NCBI RefSeq assembly: GCF_003351765.1
Contig: NZ_CP031229.1
Span: forward strand, 1,302,001-1,366,000
DNA from: Ornithinimicrobium avium
GTDB taxonomy: Bacteria; Actinomycetota; Actinomycetes; Actinomycetales; Dermatophilaceae
Reading direction: 5' to 3'
DNA: 64,000 nucleotides
The stretch's first letter is position 1, and the number at the start of each line of letters is the position of its first letter. The position numbers and the translations under genes were made by a program. Positions 24,584 to 33,600 of this stretch are shown one piece after another. Under the pieces are notes generated by a model. The model saw only the letters and a list, made by a program, of their open reading frames with translations, did not search any database and was not told the DNA's origin.

Positions 24584-24596
24584 CTACATACTGTAG
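24584..24596. promoter_or_regulatory. Small dyad upstream of the CPBP protease
   Basis: CTACA-TAC-TGTAG, a 5-base-arm dyad in a locally AT-rich stretch, 62 bases before the CPBP start. It resembles BlaI/MecI-type operators (TACA/TGTA half-sites). No BlaI gene is seen here, so this is tentative. Confidence 0.4.
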
Positions 24597-24658
24597 GAGA
24601 TGCCGCACCGTCGGCCACCCGTCCCGCGGGCGACGTCCCCGTGAGGAGGTCGGGAACC

Positions 24659-25435
24659 GTGCTGACGAGGCTGAGGGAGGCGCACCCGGTCTGGCACGCG
24701 GTCGCCTGGATCGCGGTCTACATCGTCGTCTTCAACGTGGGTGAGGGGGTCTCGGCCACGCTCGGGCAGCCGGGGTCGGCGACCGCACCGTTGCTGCTGC
24801 TGCTGTCCGCCGGGCTCGTGCTGGGCCTGCGTGCCGAGGGGCGGCTGGCGCACCTCGGTGTGCGGCTCCCCCGCCGCGCGACGCTGACCCCCGCGCTCTA
24901 CTTCCTGCCGCTGCTGGTCATCGCGCTGCTCCAGCTGACCACCGGAGTCGACCGCCGGCTGGACGCCCCGGACGTGCTCCTCGTCGTGGCGGTGATGATC
25001 GGCGTCGGCTTCCTCGAGGAGCTGCTCTTCCGCGGCTTCCTCTACCAGGCGGTCGCGGCCCGTCGCGGCGTCACTGCGGCGGTCGTCGTCTCGGGCCTCA
25101 CCTTCGGTCTCGGCCACATCCTCAACCTGGCCCGCGGCTACACGGGAGTGGAGCAGCTGGTCCAGATCGTCGTGGCCATCGCCGTCGGCGTCGTGCTGGC
25201 GCTCCTGGTCGCGCTGACCGGCTCGATCCTGCCGGGCGTGGCCTTCCACGTCGTGTTCAACATCGTGGGCAGCGTGTCGGCCGGGTCCGGGCGGTCGGAC
25301 CTCGTCCTGGCCGCGGTGGTCGTGGCCGTCAGCACCGCCTACGCGGTCTACCTGGTCCGGCAGCTGCGTGACCACCCGGCGCCCACCTCGCCGGGCCCTG
25401 CCGGCCGCCCTTCCGAGCCGTCGGTCAGGGTATGA
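24659..25435 (+). CDS. CPBP-family intramembrane metalloprotease
   Basis: Membrane protein of 258 residues with about eight helices. The three CPBP (Abi) motifs are present: EELLFRGFLYQAV around residue 120 (EExxxR), FGLGHILNLARG around 145 with the zinc-type His, and GVAFHVVFNIVGS around 200. The GTG at 24659 lies eight bases after GAGGAGG; a GTG at 24641 overlaps that site and is less likely. Related proteins process membrane-bound prenylated or bacteriocin-type peptides, but no substrate peptide gene is adjacent. Confidence 0.85.
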   Translation: MLTRLREAHPVWHAVAWIAVYIVVFNVGEGVSATLGQPGSATAPLLLLLSAGLVLGLRAEGRLAHLGVRLPRRATLTPALYFLPLLVIALLQLTTGVDRRLDAPDVLLVVAVMIGVGFLEELLFRGFLYQAVAARRGVTAAVVVSGLTFGLGHILNLARGYTGVEQLVQIVVAIAVGVVLALLVALTGSILPGVAFHVVFNIVGSVSAGSGRSDLVLAAVVVAVSTAYAVYLVRQLRDHPAPTSPGPAGRPSEPSVRV

Positions 25436-25502
25436 CGTCGGGCCTGGCGGTCGGGCGCCTCCGGACCTGCGCGGACGCACCACCGCTGCCAGACTGGAAG
25501 AC

Positions 25503-25721
25503 GTGGGTGACCGTGGGGACCGGGACGCCGACATCCGGCGGCAGCGCCTCGCTGTCGCGATCGCCGTCGGCATGGCGATCGGTCTCGCGCTGTCCCTTGC
25601 CACGGACCGGTGGAGCATGATCGCGGTCGGCCTCGTGCTGGGCCTGGCCCTCGGGCTGTCCTACCGCGTCACCGGCGGGCCCGGCGACTTCAGGCGTGCC
25701 GGGCGGGGCAACGCCGTCTGA
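25503..25721 (+). CDS. Small membrane protein of two helices
   Basis: A protein of 72 residues starting with GTG (VGDRGDRDADIRRQR), then two helices (LAVAIAVGMAIGLALSLA and SMIAVGLVLGLALGLSYRV) and a basic tail. GGAAGA precedes the start. Its composition fits a conserved glycine-rich small membrane protein of actinobacteria. Function unknown. Confidence 0.6.
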   Translation: MGDRGDRDADIRRQRLAVAIAVGMAIGLALSLATDRWSMIAVGLVLGLALGLSYRVTGGPGDFRRAGRGNAV

Positions 25722-25773
25722 CCCTTCTGTAGGGCCGGTCGGGGTGGGGCTGCCGGCTGGCTGGGGCTCTGGA

Positions 25774-25995
25774 CTAGAGGCGCTCGAGCTTGTGGAACGG
25801 GCTGACGATGCGGTGGGTCGAGTCTCCGAAGTCGACGGTCACCGCCGCCTGCTCCTCGTTGATGACGCGCCCGAGTCCGTAGGACTGGTGTGACACGCGG
25901 TCGTGCAGCGCGAAGCGGGGAACCTCGGGCTCGACCTTCTGCTTGAAGGGGCTGGTGGCGAGATGACGCCGCTGGGATCCGGACCGACTTTTCAC
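25774..25995 (-). CDS. Conserved short protein with CarD-like SH3 motif
   Basis: A protein of 73 residues beginning with GTG after GGAGGT. The N-terminal third is basic (KSRSGSQRRHLATSPFKQK). The rest, ALHDRVSHQSYGLGRVINEE followed by VTVDFGDSTHRIVSPFHKL, has the strand pattern of a small Tudor/SH3-like barrel such as CarD or UvrD tails (the YGxGRV motif). A nucleic-acid or RNA-polymerase contact is possible, but this is inference only. Confidence 0.65.
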   Translation of the reverse strand: MKSRSGSQRRHLATSPFKQKVEPEVPRFALHDRVSHQSYGLGRVINEEQAAVTVDFGDSTHRIVSPFHKLERL

Positions 25996-26128
25996 ACCTC
26001 CAGTATGGCCCACCCCGCCGGGAGCCCCTCCCGATGCGGCGGAAAAGCCCGCAGGAGCGGCGGTTCTGCGTCAAGCTCGCGGCCCAGCGGTACCCGACTC
26101 GAACTCCGCGATCACGGCCGGCGTGCGG

Positions 26129-26461
26129 TCAGGAGCGCGTGCACACGGTGAGCAGGAACGCGCTGTCCTGGAGCGCGTCGAGCCGGTGGCGGGCGGTGGG
26201 GACGACGAGCAGGTCGCCGGCGATGCCCTCCCACTCCGCGTCCTCGCCGACGAGCCGGACCCGACCGCTGAGGACGTGGAGGGTGGCCTCGCCCGGGCCG
26301 TCGTGGTCGTCGAGCGCGCGGCCCTCGAGCAGGGCGACCATGGTCTGGCGCAGGAAGTGCTCGTGCCCGCCGTAGACCGTCCGCGCACTTCGCCCCGTCG
26401 AGGACGACCTGGCCCCCTCGAGCAGAGTCCGGGCCAGGGCGGTCAATGAGTGCTTCTCCAC
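26129..26461 (-). CDS. Cupin-domain protein, small
   Basis: A protein of 110 residues; GTG at 26461 follows GAGGAG. It is a cupin barrel with GGHEHFLRQTMVALLEGRAL (motif 1 region) and GDLLVVPTARHRLDALQDSAFLLTV (motif 2). Relatives are described as cupins that respond to LuxR-type or stress conditions; no metal ligands beyond two His are certain. It is transcribed divergently from the methyltransferase gene, with the 77-base repeat between them. Confidence 0.75.
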   Translation of the reverse strand: MEKHSLTALARTLLEGARSSSTGRSARTVYGGHEHFLRQTMVALLEGRALDDHDGPGEATLHVLSGRVRLVGEDAEWEGIAGDLLVVPTARHRLDALQDSAFLLTVCTRS

Positions 26462-26551
26462 GGTGGTCTCCTCGGGCGCTCGGGTCGGTGTGCCGGCCGT
26501 CGCTATCCAGTGTGGTGCCATCGCCGCGAGAGCGCGACCCTGCGTCGAGAT

Positions 26552-26628
26552 GTTTCGCCCGGCGTGCACGATCCAGCCCGTCCTGGCCATTCGCGGCACT
26601 TTCGACCATCGTGCGCGCCGGACGCAAC
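26552..26628. repeat. 77-base stem-loop repeat, copy 2
   Basis: It has the same architecture as 20882-20958: two 22-base arms (left arm shares CCCGGCGTGCACGATC) around a 33-base loop. Its right arm and loop have drifted. It lies between the divergent cupin and methyltransferase genes. Confidence 0.6.
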
Positions 26629-26698
26629 AGCACCCAGGCCAGCGCCGTCGGGTGGACAATGGGGGACGACAGCATCGGGAACCCTGCAGGAGGGCCTC

Positions 26699-27490
26699 AT
26701 GGCACCGGGCACCGGCTCCGCCACCTTCCGCTCCGGCGGCGAGGCGTACGACTTCTTCATGGGCCGGTATGCGGCGCCGCTCGCGCCGGCGTTCGCCGAC
26801 CTGGCTGGCGTGACCGAGGGCCAGCGGGCCCTGGACGTCGGCTGCGGCACCGGGATGCTGACCGCGGAGCTCGTCGGCCGGCTCGGCGTCGACAACGTCG
26901 CCGCGTGCGACCCCGCACCCGCCCAGCTCGCGGCCGCCCGGGCCCGCTGCCCCGGCGTCGACGTGCGGCAGGCCAGCGCCGAGGACCTGCCCTTCGAGGA
27001 CGACAGCGTCGACGTCTGCCTGGCCCAGCTCGTCCTCCACTTCGTCCCCGACCCGGAGCGCGGGGTCGCCGAGATGGCGCGCGTCACCGTGCCGGGCGGC
27101 AGGGTCGCGGTGTGCGTGTGGGACGCCCTCGGCGGCATGGAGATGCTGCGTCTGTTCTGGCAGGCCGGTAACGACGTCGACGCCGCTGCTCCCGAGGAGC
27201 TGCGGACGATGCGGTTCGGACACCCCGACGAGCTTGCCGCGCTGCTCCGCGGAGCAGGCCTCGTGGACGTCGTCGAGGAGACCGTCGCCGTCGAGGCAAG
27301 ATACGAGGACGTCGACGAGCTCTGGTCCAGCCTGAGGCTCGGCGTCGGCCCCGCCGGCGCCTACCTCGCGGCGCTGCCCGGCGAGCAGCAGGAGGCGCTG
27401 CGCACGGCATACCTCGAGCGTCTCGGCCCTCGGGAGGGGAGCTTCACGCTGGGAGCGCTGGCGCGGGCCGCGGTCGCGACCGTGCCCTGA
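26699..27490 (+). CDS. Class I SAM-dependent methyltransferase
   Basis: A protein of 263 residues. The SAM-binding motif I is ALDVGCGTGMLTAEL (around residue 45), the acidic loop AACDPAPAQLAAAR follows, then ASAEDLPFEDDSVDVCLAQLVLHFV, and a post-motif GRVAVCVWD strand. This is the Methyltransf_11/25 small-molecule type. The ATG at 26699 follows GCAGGAGGG. The acceptor substrate is unknown. It converges on the DedA gene with 13 bases between the stops. Confidence 0.85.
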   Translation: MAPGTGSATFRSGGEAYDFFMGRYAAPLAPAFADLAGVTEGQRALDVGCGTGMLTAELVGRLGVDNVAACDPAPAQLAAARARCPGVDVRQASAEDLPFEDDSVDVCLAQLVLHFVPDPERGVAEMARVTVPGGRVAVCVWDALGGMEMLRLFWQAGNDVDAAAPEELRTMRFGHPDELAALLRGAGLVDVVEETVAVEARYEDVDELWSSLRLGVGPAGAYLAALPGEQQEALRTAYLERLGPREGSFTLGALARAAVATVP

Positions 27491-27503
27491 GCGGGCCGGC
27501 TCC

Positions 27504-28127
27504 TCAGCTCGCGACCCCGACCCGGCGCTCGGTGCGGGACCGCCACCGCTTGGCGCCGAGCTCGGCGAACCAGCCCAGCACCAGGGCGAGAACGATGGCG
27601 ATGACCAGGCCCAGGAGGGGCTGCTCCTCCAGCCAGCTGCCGGCCAGGGCGCCGACGCCCACGTTGTAGGCGGACCACGTGGTGACGCCGATGCCGTCGA
27701 AGAGCATGAACCGCGGGCGGGGGAACTCGGTGGCGCCGGCGGTCAGGTTCACGAGCTGTCGGCCGCCCGGCACGTAGCGGCAGGCGATGACGATCGTGCC
27801 GCCGCGCCGGTCCAGCATCTTGACCACCCAGTTGACGAAGCCGCGCACCTTGGGCCGCTTGCTGTCCCGGAGCCGACCGAGCCGCGTGTGCCTGCCGATG
27901 GTGTAGGTCAGGTTGTCACCGAGGAAGCTTCCGAGGGCAGCCACGGCGATGAGCGCCGCGATGTTGGGGTCACCCTCCGCGCCCGCCACCGCACCGAGCG
28001 CCACCAGCGTCGCCTCGGACGGCACCGGCGGCAGCACGCCGTCGAGGATGCACAGCAGCAGCACGATCGGCAGCAGCCACGCCGAGTCGGCGTTCGCCTC
28101 GATGAAGGCGTTGAGCGCCTCGAGCAT
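27504..28127 (-). CDS. DedA-family membrane protein
   Basis: A protein of 207 residues with four to six hydrophobic segments. The DedA signature occurs as LDGVLPPVPSEATLVALGAV, then GSFLGDNLTYTIGRHT, and the arginine motif ACRYVPGGRQLVNLTAG. Members are half-transporter-like flippases acting on undecaprenyl phosphate or phospholipids (family knowledge). The ATG at 28127 has an AGGAAGAAG site upstream. Confidence 0.88.
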   Translation of the reverse strand: MLEALNAFIEANADSAWLLPIVLLLCILDGVLPPVPSEATLVALGAVAGAEGDPNIAALIAVAALGSFLGDNLTYTIGRHTRLGRLRDSKRPKVRGFVNWVVKMLDRRGGTIVIACRYVPGGRQLVNLTAGATEFPRPRFMLFDGIGVTTWSAYNVGVGALAGSWLEEQPLLGLVIAIVLALVLGWFAELGAKRWRSRTERRVGVAS

Positions 28128-28157
28128 GTGCCTTCTTCCTGGAGGGAGCGCCCCAGT

Positions 28158-28835
28158 ATGGCAACCGCGCACGTCGGGCGCCGCCTGAGCAGTCACGTGC
28201 TGGGCAGAGGACCAGCCCCTGGTGGGACGAACATCGCCTGCCCCTGGTGCCGGATCGCCAAGCGACGCTTCGAGGAGGCCGCGGCCCAGCACGACCGGCC
28301 TGTCACCGTCGAGTACCACTCCTTCGAGCTGGCGCCGGACCTGCCGGACGACTACGTCGGCACGGAGGCGGAGTTCCTGCGCCGGCTCTACCCCGGCACG
28401 AAGGCAGCAGGCGCCGACCTGCGGAGGATCAGGCAGGTGGTCAGCACGGGAGCCCGGCTGGGCCTGGACTACGACTTCGACGCGGTCCGGCACACCAGCA
28501 CCTTCCTGGCCCACCAGCTGCTGCACCACGGCAAGGCCCACGGCGTGCAGGGCCTTGTGCTGGATGCTCTCTTCACGGCCTACTTCGAGCACGGCCACGA
28601 GCTGCGCCAGGTCGACGGACTCGTCGCGCTCGGGGCGGACGTCGGTCTGGACGCGGCCGTTACGCGCGAGGCGCTCCTGAGCGGGCGGTACGCGGACGCG
28701 GTCCGGCAGGACAGAGCACGAGCCGGCGACCGTGGCGTCACGAGCATCCCGACCTATGTCCTGCCCGGTCAGGACCCGATCCACGGGGCCTTGCGGCCGG
28801 TCGTCTTCCTCGACGCGCTGCGCATGGTGCCGTAG
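28158..28835 (+). CDS. DsbA-family oxidoreductase (FrnE-like) with altered N-terminus
   Basis: A protein of 225 residues. The CPWC redox motif lies near residue 30 in NIACPWCRIAKRRFEEA. The thioredoxin fold continues with VEYHSFELAPDLP and closes with GVTSIPTYVLPGQDPIHGA, whose cis-Pro-equivalent SIP is present; the helical insertion in between is of FrnE type. FrnE proteins normally begin with a beta strand (V-x-I-W-S-D) directly before CPWC. Here that stretch is replaced by HVGRRLSSHVLGRGPAPGG, so the first strand seems lost or scrambled. The ATG at 28158 follows GGAGGGAG. Confidence 0.75.
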   Translation: MATAHVGRRLSSHVLGRGPAPGGTNIACPWCRIAKRRFEEAAAQHDRPVTVEYHSFELAPDLPDDYVGTEAEFLRRLYPGTKAAGADLRRIRQVVSTGARLGLDYDFDAVRHTSTFLAHQLLHHGKAHGVQGLVLDALFTAYFEHGHELRQVDGLVALGADVGLDAAVTREALLSGRYADAVRQDRARAGDRGVTSIPTYVLPGQDPIHGALRPVVFLDALRMVP

Positions 28836-28847
28836 CCACCCGCGCCG

Positions 28848-30272
28848 TCAGGCCAGCGCGAGGACGACAAGGCCGAGGATGACGGTCGAGGCGAGGACGA
28901 CTCCCAGCAGGACCGCGACCGCCCGTGGGGGAAGCCGCTCCCCCGGCTCCAGCACCACCCCGGTCGCCAGGGCCACCCGCGGCGGCGAGGCGATGATCGC
29001 GATCGAGCCGGCGACGTTCTGGCCGGCGAGCGCGACGAGCGGGTCCGCGCCCAGGGTGGCTGCCCCGTTCGTCGTGGCGGCGGAGAACATCGCGGCCGAG
29101 CCCGTGTTGGACCCGGTCAGGTAGCCGCCGAGCGCCCCGACGGCAGGCACAGCGGCGACGAACCCGTAGCCCGCGCCCGCCGCGGTGACGGCCAGGTGCT
29201 CGGCCATCCCCGTGCCGGCCATGACGATCCCGATGAGCATGAAGACGATCGCGTTGCCGGCGATGGGCACCCACCGCCGCAGCGTCCCGGCGACCAGTGC
29301 CCATCGGTCCGCGGAAGGCAGGTCGACCGTGGCGGTGGCGACAGCTGCGGCGACCACGAGCCAGAGCGCCGGGCTGGTGATCCACCCAGGTGTGCCGTCA
29401 CCTGCCAGCGCGAGGAGCGCGGTGGCCGCGAGGATGCCGGCGACGAGCACGACATACGGGACGAGGGCGGTGAGCAGCTCGCGTGTCACCGGGGGCAACG
29501 GACCGCGCGCGAGGCGGGTGACGCCCAGGAGAAGGGCGATGATCGCGGCGGAGGCCAGGACGCCGGCCAGCGGCGGCCCGAGCAGGTTCGAGGGGATCAG
29601 CACCGCCCACTGGACGAGGACCACCACGGTCGCGAGGAGCAGCTGCGGGGGCCGCGGGCGGCCGACGTTGAGCGCGAGCACTCCGACCATGCCGACCACC
29701 AGGACGGGCAGGGTGAGCACCGCCGTCCACACCCCGAGCTCGACGAAGTCCTGCCCGCCGAGCTGTGCGGCGACGAGCAGCCCAGGAGCCATCGAGCCCC
29801 ACGGCACGAGGACCATGCCCAGCATGCCGGTGACCACCGCCCGCACCGGGGTCAGGCCCAGCCGGACCAGCAGCGGGGCGGTGATGACGACGCCGAGCCC
29901 GAAGCCGGTGACCGACTCCATGAACGGCGTCAGCCCGAAGACCAGGAGCAGGAGCGTCAGGGTTCGGTCGGCGCCGCGCTCGGCCTCCTCCAGCCACTCG
30001 GCGATCCGCCCCTGCGCACCGCCGCGCGTCATCACCTGGGCCAGGCCGACGCCGCCCAGGAGGATGACCGCGATCTCCACGACCAGCGGCCCCATGTCCC
30101 CCAGGACGGCGAGCGCCTCGGGCCTGCCGATCGGGAAGGCCGTCGCCCCCACCACGAGCGCGCCGACGAGCCCGACGACACCGGCCCGCATGGACGGGAC
30201 CCGCACCACGAGCAGGACCAGGACCAGGACGATCGGCGCGAGGGCGGCGAGGAACCGCAGGTCGAGGCTCAC
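28848..30272 (-). CDS. L-lactate permease family transporter
   Basis: Integral membrane protein of 474 residues with about 13 helices, LctP family. The motifs are LGLTPFMESVTGFGLGVVIT (residue ~110), then LGMVLVPWGSMAPGLLVAAQ, and GGYLTGSNTGSAAMFSAAT near 380, with QNVAGSIAIIASPPRVALA near 420. Uptake of lactate or glycolate with protons is the family role. The GTG at 30272 gives the natural start (MSLDLRFLAALAP). No lactate dehydrogenase genes adjoin it. Confidence 0.88.
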   Translation of the reverse strand: MSLDLRFLAALAPIVLVLVLLVVRVPSMRAGVVGLVGALVVGATAFPIGRPEALAVLGDMGPLVVEIAVILLGGVGLAQVMTRGGAQGRIAEWLEEAERGADRTLTLLLLVFGLTPFMESVTGFGLGVVITAPLLVRLGLTPVRAVVTGMLGMVLVPWGSMAPGLLVAAQLGGQDFVELGVWTAVLTLPVLVVGMVGVLALNVGRPRPPQLLLATVVVLVQWAVLIPSNLLGPPLAGVLASAAIIALLLGVTRLARGPLPPVTRELLTALVPYVVLVAGILAATALLALAGDGTPGWITSPALWLVVAAAVATATVDLPSADRWALVAGTLRRWVPIAGNAIVFMLIGIVMAGTGMAEHLAVTAAGAGYGFVAAVPAVGALGGYLTGSNTGSAAMFSAATTNGAATLGADPLVALAGQNVAGSIAIIASPPRVALATGVVLEPGERLPPRAVAVLLGVVLASTVILGLVVLALA

Positions 30273-30543
30273 CCGCGACTCACGGCAGCACGCACCTGGC
30301 GATGCTGCCCGCCAGCGCCAGCCTTCACGATCGTGCGTCGTCGTGCAGGCGCACGCTCGAGAGCTCCGGCGGATGCCCACCTGGCGGCTGCCAGTAGTGC
30401 AGCCCGCGGACGAAAATCAGGCACAGTAACCTCGTGCGGCCCTCGACGAGAATGTGCTCGGCAAGTCTGCGCATCTCGCCGCCGTGACGATGTGCTGCAC
30501 GGGCACGAGACTCTCCTCAGGTGGGCTGGGACCTGAGGCCATG
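30273..30543. other. Gap between lactate permease and NrtR fragment
   Basis: About 270 bases (370 to the helicase stop) with lower GC than the surrounding genes. I see no gene, no strong hairpin and no repeat; it marks the edge of the lower-GC island that runs to about 35.0 kb. Confidence 0.5.
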
Positions 30544-30681
30544 CTAGGCCTGAGTCCCGACGTACCATCCCTCACGATCGTCGAGCGGCTTCGCGCAGAC
30601 CGCCTGCAGTTCGGGGACGGTGAACGTCTGGGGGACGAACCTCAGTGCGAGGTTCGTGTACTCCAGCTTCGAGCGTGCCGC
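30544..30681 (-). pseudogene. NrtR-like NUDIX regulator, 3' fragment
   Basis: On the minus strand in a different frame from the neighbouring helicase end, the sequence reads ARSKLEYTNLALRFVPQ followed by TFTVPELQAVC and a stop at 30544. The pattern K-LEYT...FVP..FTVPELQ is the start of the winged-helix domain of NrtR-type NUDIX regulators. Nothing of the NUDIX box remains, and the match begins exactly where the helicase frame ends. It looks like a recombination scar. Confidence 0.55.
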
Positions 30682-33600
30682 TCCATTCCCACCCGACGAG
30701 TCACGCCGTGCTCGAACGGCAGGCCCTGCTCGAAAGCCTCATCCACTGACCACCCCCGCGCGTCTACGGCCGCTGCCCGAAGCATGTTCATCGCGCAGGC
30801 ATCCCTCTTTAGCTTAGCAACTACGGTCGCCGCCGAGAAGAAGTCTGCCGGGAGCGCATGCTCGAGCTGCCACGTGATCGCGATCGGCCTGTTGCCCTGG
30901 TGGCTCACGTAACGCATCGGCCCGGCGAAAAGGTAGGGACTGGTGCCGAATTCGTCCTCCTTCTCTTCACGGACGAAGAGTAGGACCGTGCTGGCGCTGC
31001 TGAGGTACCTGTGTCCGGTCGCGGAGCCCACTGAGGTTGTGGACTGCGACTCCCAGTGGAAGAGCGTAGGACTGATCGGATAGTCGCGGTACAGGGTCGT
31101 CGGCGAAAAGTCCGCCTCGGACTTCCTGAGCGTGACGAAGAACGCGTCGACGTTCCGGTCCTGGACGTAGAGCACACCCTCTCGAAAAGAATTCGGCTTA
31201 CGAGAGGCTGGCGACACATAGTCGAGGGCGGCGAGGACCTCCTCTCGCTGGTAGCGGGCGTGCACGCGGAGTGGGACGTCTCGCAGTATGCCCTCAAGGG
31301 CGAAAGCCTGGTGGCGTGCCGCCTCGAAGGAGAGGTCGACCACAGCTCGTAACTCGTCGCGGAGCGCTTCCTGCTCACGCAGAGCTCGCATCCCCGCGTC
31401 GTAGGAGGGATGCCCTCCCCCGTCCGGCCAGAGGGAAAAGAACATCATCTCCGCCATTCTGCGCTCCCCAGACGAAAGGTCAGCATAGGCGGGAGCTGCG
31501 TCTGAGAGCAAGAGCCGGTAAACCTCGGCGCGAGGCTTGTCGTCGACGTGCGCGAATGCACGCACTCGCCTTAGCAGCTTCTCCTCCAGGGGTGACCCCG
31601 CTCGGGTCGGCAGGCCGGCGGCTCGCCGCAGCTGCGTCCACGATCGCTGCCCTTTCCGGAGGACGTCGGCGAGCTCCAAGCTGGACTCCTCCAGGAAACG
31701 ACTCAGTTCCAGCTCGCCGTAGTTTCGGAGCTCGGAGACTATCTGGGGCCAGCGGCTGGAGATCTGCGACCTGATGTTGTCCAGCACGATCTTCTGGACC
31801 TGCCTGTCCATGACGATCTGGCAGCCCGACGGCAGGAAAGGGAAGCCTCGTTCGATGCCATCGGTGAGCGCACGTCTGCTGCTGCCGGTGAGGGCTCGGT
31901 ACTTCTGGTCGAAGCGGAACTCCTTCCGGTGGTGGCCCACAAAGTCCAGAGCGGTCAGGACGGCCTTGTCTTTCGTCCGCCTCAGCCCACGCCCCAGCTG
32001 CTGCAGGAAGACGGTGGCGCTCTCGGTTGGCCGGAGGAAAAGGACGGTGTCCACCTCCGGCATATCCAGCCCCTCATTGAAGAGGTCGGCAGCGAAGAGA
32101 ATGTTGAGCCGCCGGTCTCGCAGGTCCCGCAGTGCCTGCTCCCGCTCGTGAAGGGGTGTGTCTCCGCTGACCGCCCGGGCAGGGATGCCGGCCCGCTGGA
32201 AGACGGAGGCCATGTAGCGGGCATGGTCGACACCCACGCAGAAGCCCAGGGCGCGCATGATGCCGGGATCGAGCACTTTGTCGCGCAGCTGGGCCAGGAC
32301 GATCTGGGCCCGGACGTCGTTACCGGTGTAGAGCGACTCCAGTTCCGCCTCGTCATACCTCCCGCGCGTCCACTTCACGTCGCGCAGATCGGTGTTGTCG
32401 GCGACAGCGAAGTAGTGGAAGGGGCACAGGAGGTCTGCGCCGAGCGCGTCCCAGAGGCGCAGCTCCACCGCAGTCCGACCGTCGAAGAAGTCCCTGACGT
32501 CCACTCCGTCGGACCGCTCGGGAGTGGCTGTCAGGCCGAGGAGCTCCACCGGCTCGAAGTGCTGGATCAGGCGCCGGTAGGTTGCCGCCTGGGCGTGGTG
32601 GAACTCGTCGATCACCAGGATCTCGTAGGTGTCGGACGGAATCTGGTCGACACCGTATGACGTCAAGGACTGGACACTGGCGAAGACGTGGCGCCAGCGC
32701 TCGGGCCGGGCACCACTCACATACAGCTCGCCGAAGTCTCCGTCGGCGAGGACCTCGCGGTAGGTCCGGAGTGACTGCTCGAGGATCTCCTTGCGGTGGG
32801 CGACGAACAGCAGGCTCGGCCGTCCGCCTGCCTGGTGAGCGAGGTTGCGATAGTCGAGCGCGGCCACCACCGTCTTGCCGGTGCCGGTTGCGGCCACCAC
32901 GAGGTTGCGGTGCCGGTCGTGCACGACCCGCTCGGCCTCGAGCGCCTCGAGCATCTCGAGCTGGTAGGGGAAGGGACGCACCTCCAGACCGGAGAGCGTG
33001 ATCGTGACACCGCTCCCCTGCTTGCGACCGGACGCCTCGGCCAGCGCGTCGTCGAGCCTGTCGCGGTCCCGGTCCGGGTCGTAGAGCTCGTACGAGTCGT
33101 CGTACCAATAGGTCTCGAAGGTCGCCCGAAACTTCTCCAGGAGCGCCGGTGTCGCCACCCTGGACAGGCGGACGTTCCACTCCACGCCGTCAAGGAGGGC
33201 TGCCCGCGACAGGTTGGATGAGCCGACATAGGCAGTGTCGAAGGTCGTGCGCCGACGAAACATCCATGCCTTGGCATGCAGGCGCGTCCGCTGGGCGTCG
33301 TACTGGATGCGCACCTGCGCCCCGAACTCGCGCACGAGTCGGTCGACCGCAGCCCGCTCGGTCGCGCCCATGTAGGTGGTCGTGATAACGCGGAGCGGCA
33401 CGCCTCGCTCATGCAGCCGCTCAAGTTCTGGCGTCAGGAGCCGCAATCCGTGCCATTTCACGAAAGCGATCAGCAGGTCGACCTCGTCCGATGACTCGAG
33501 CTCTGTCTTGATCTCGGCTCCGAGGTTCGGCTCGCCGCGGGCATTGGTCAGCAGCGCTGCGTCGCTGAGCGGCGTCGCAGGACGGGCCAGCCCGACCCTG

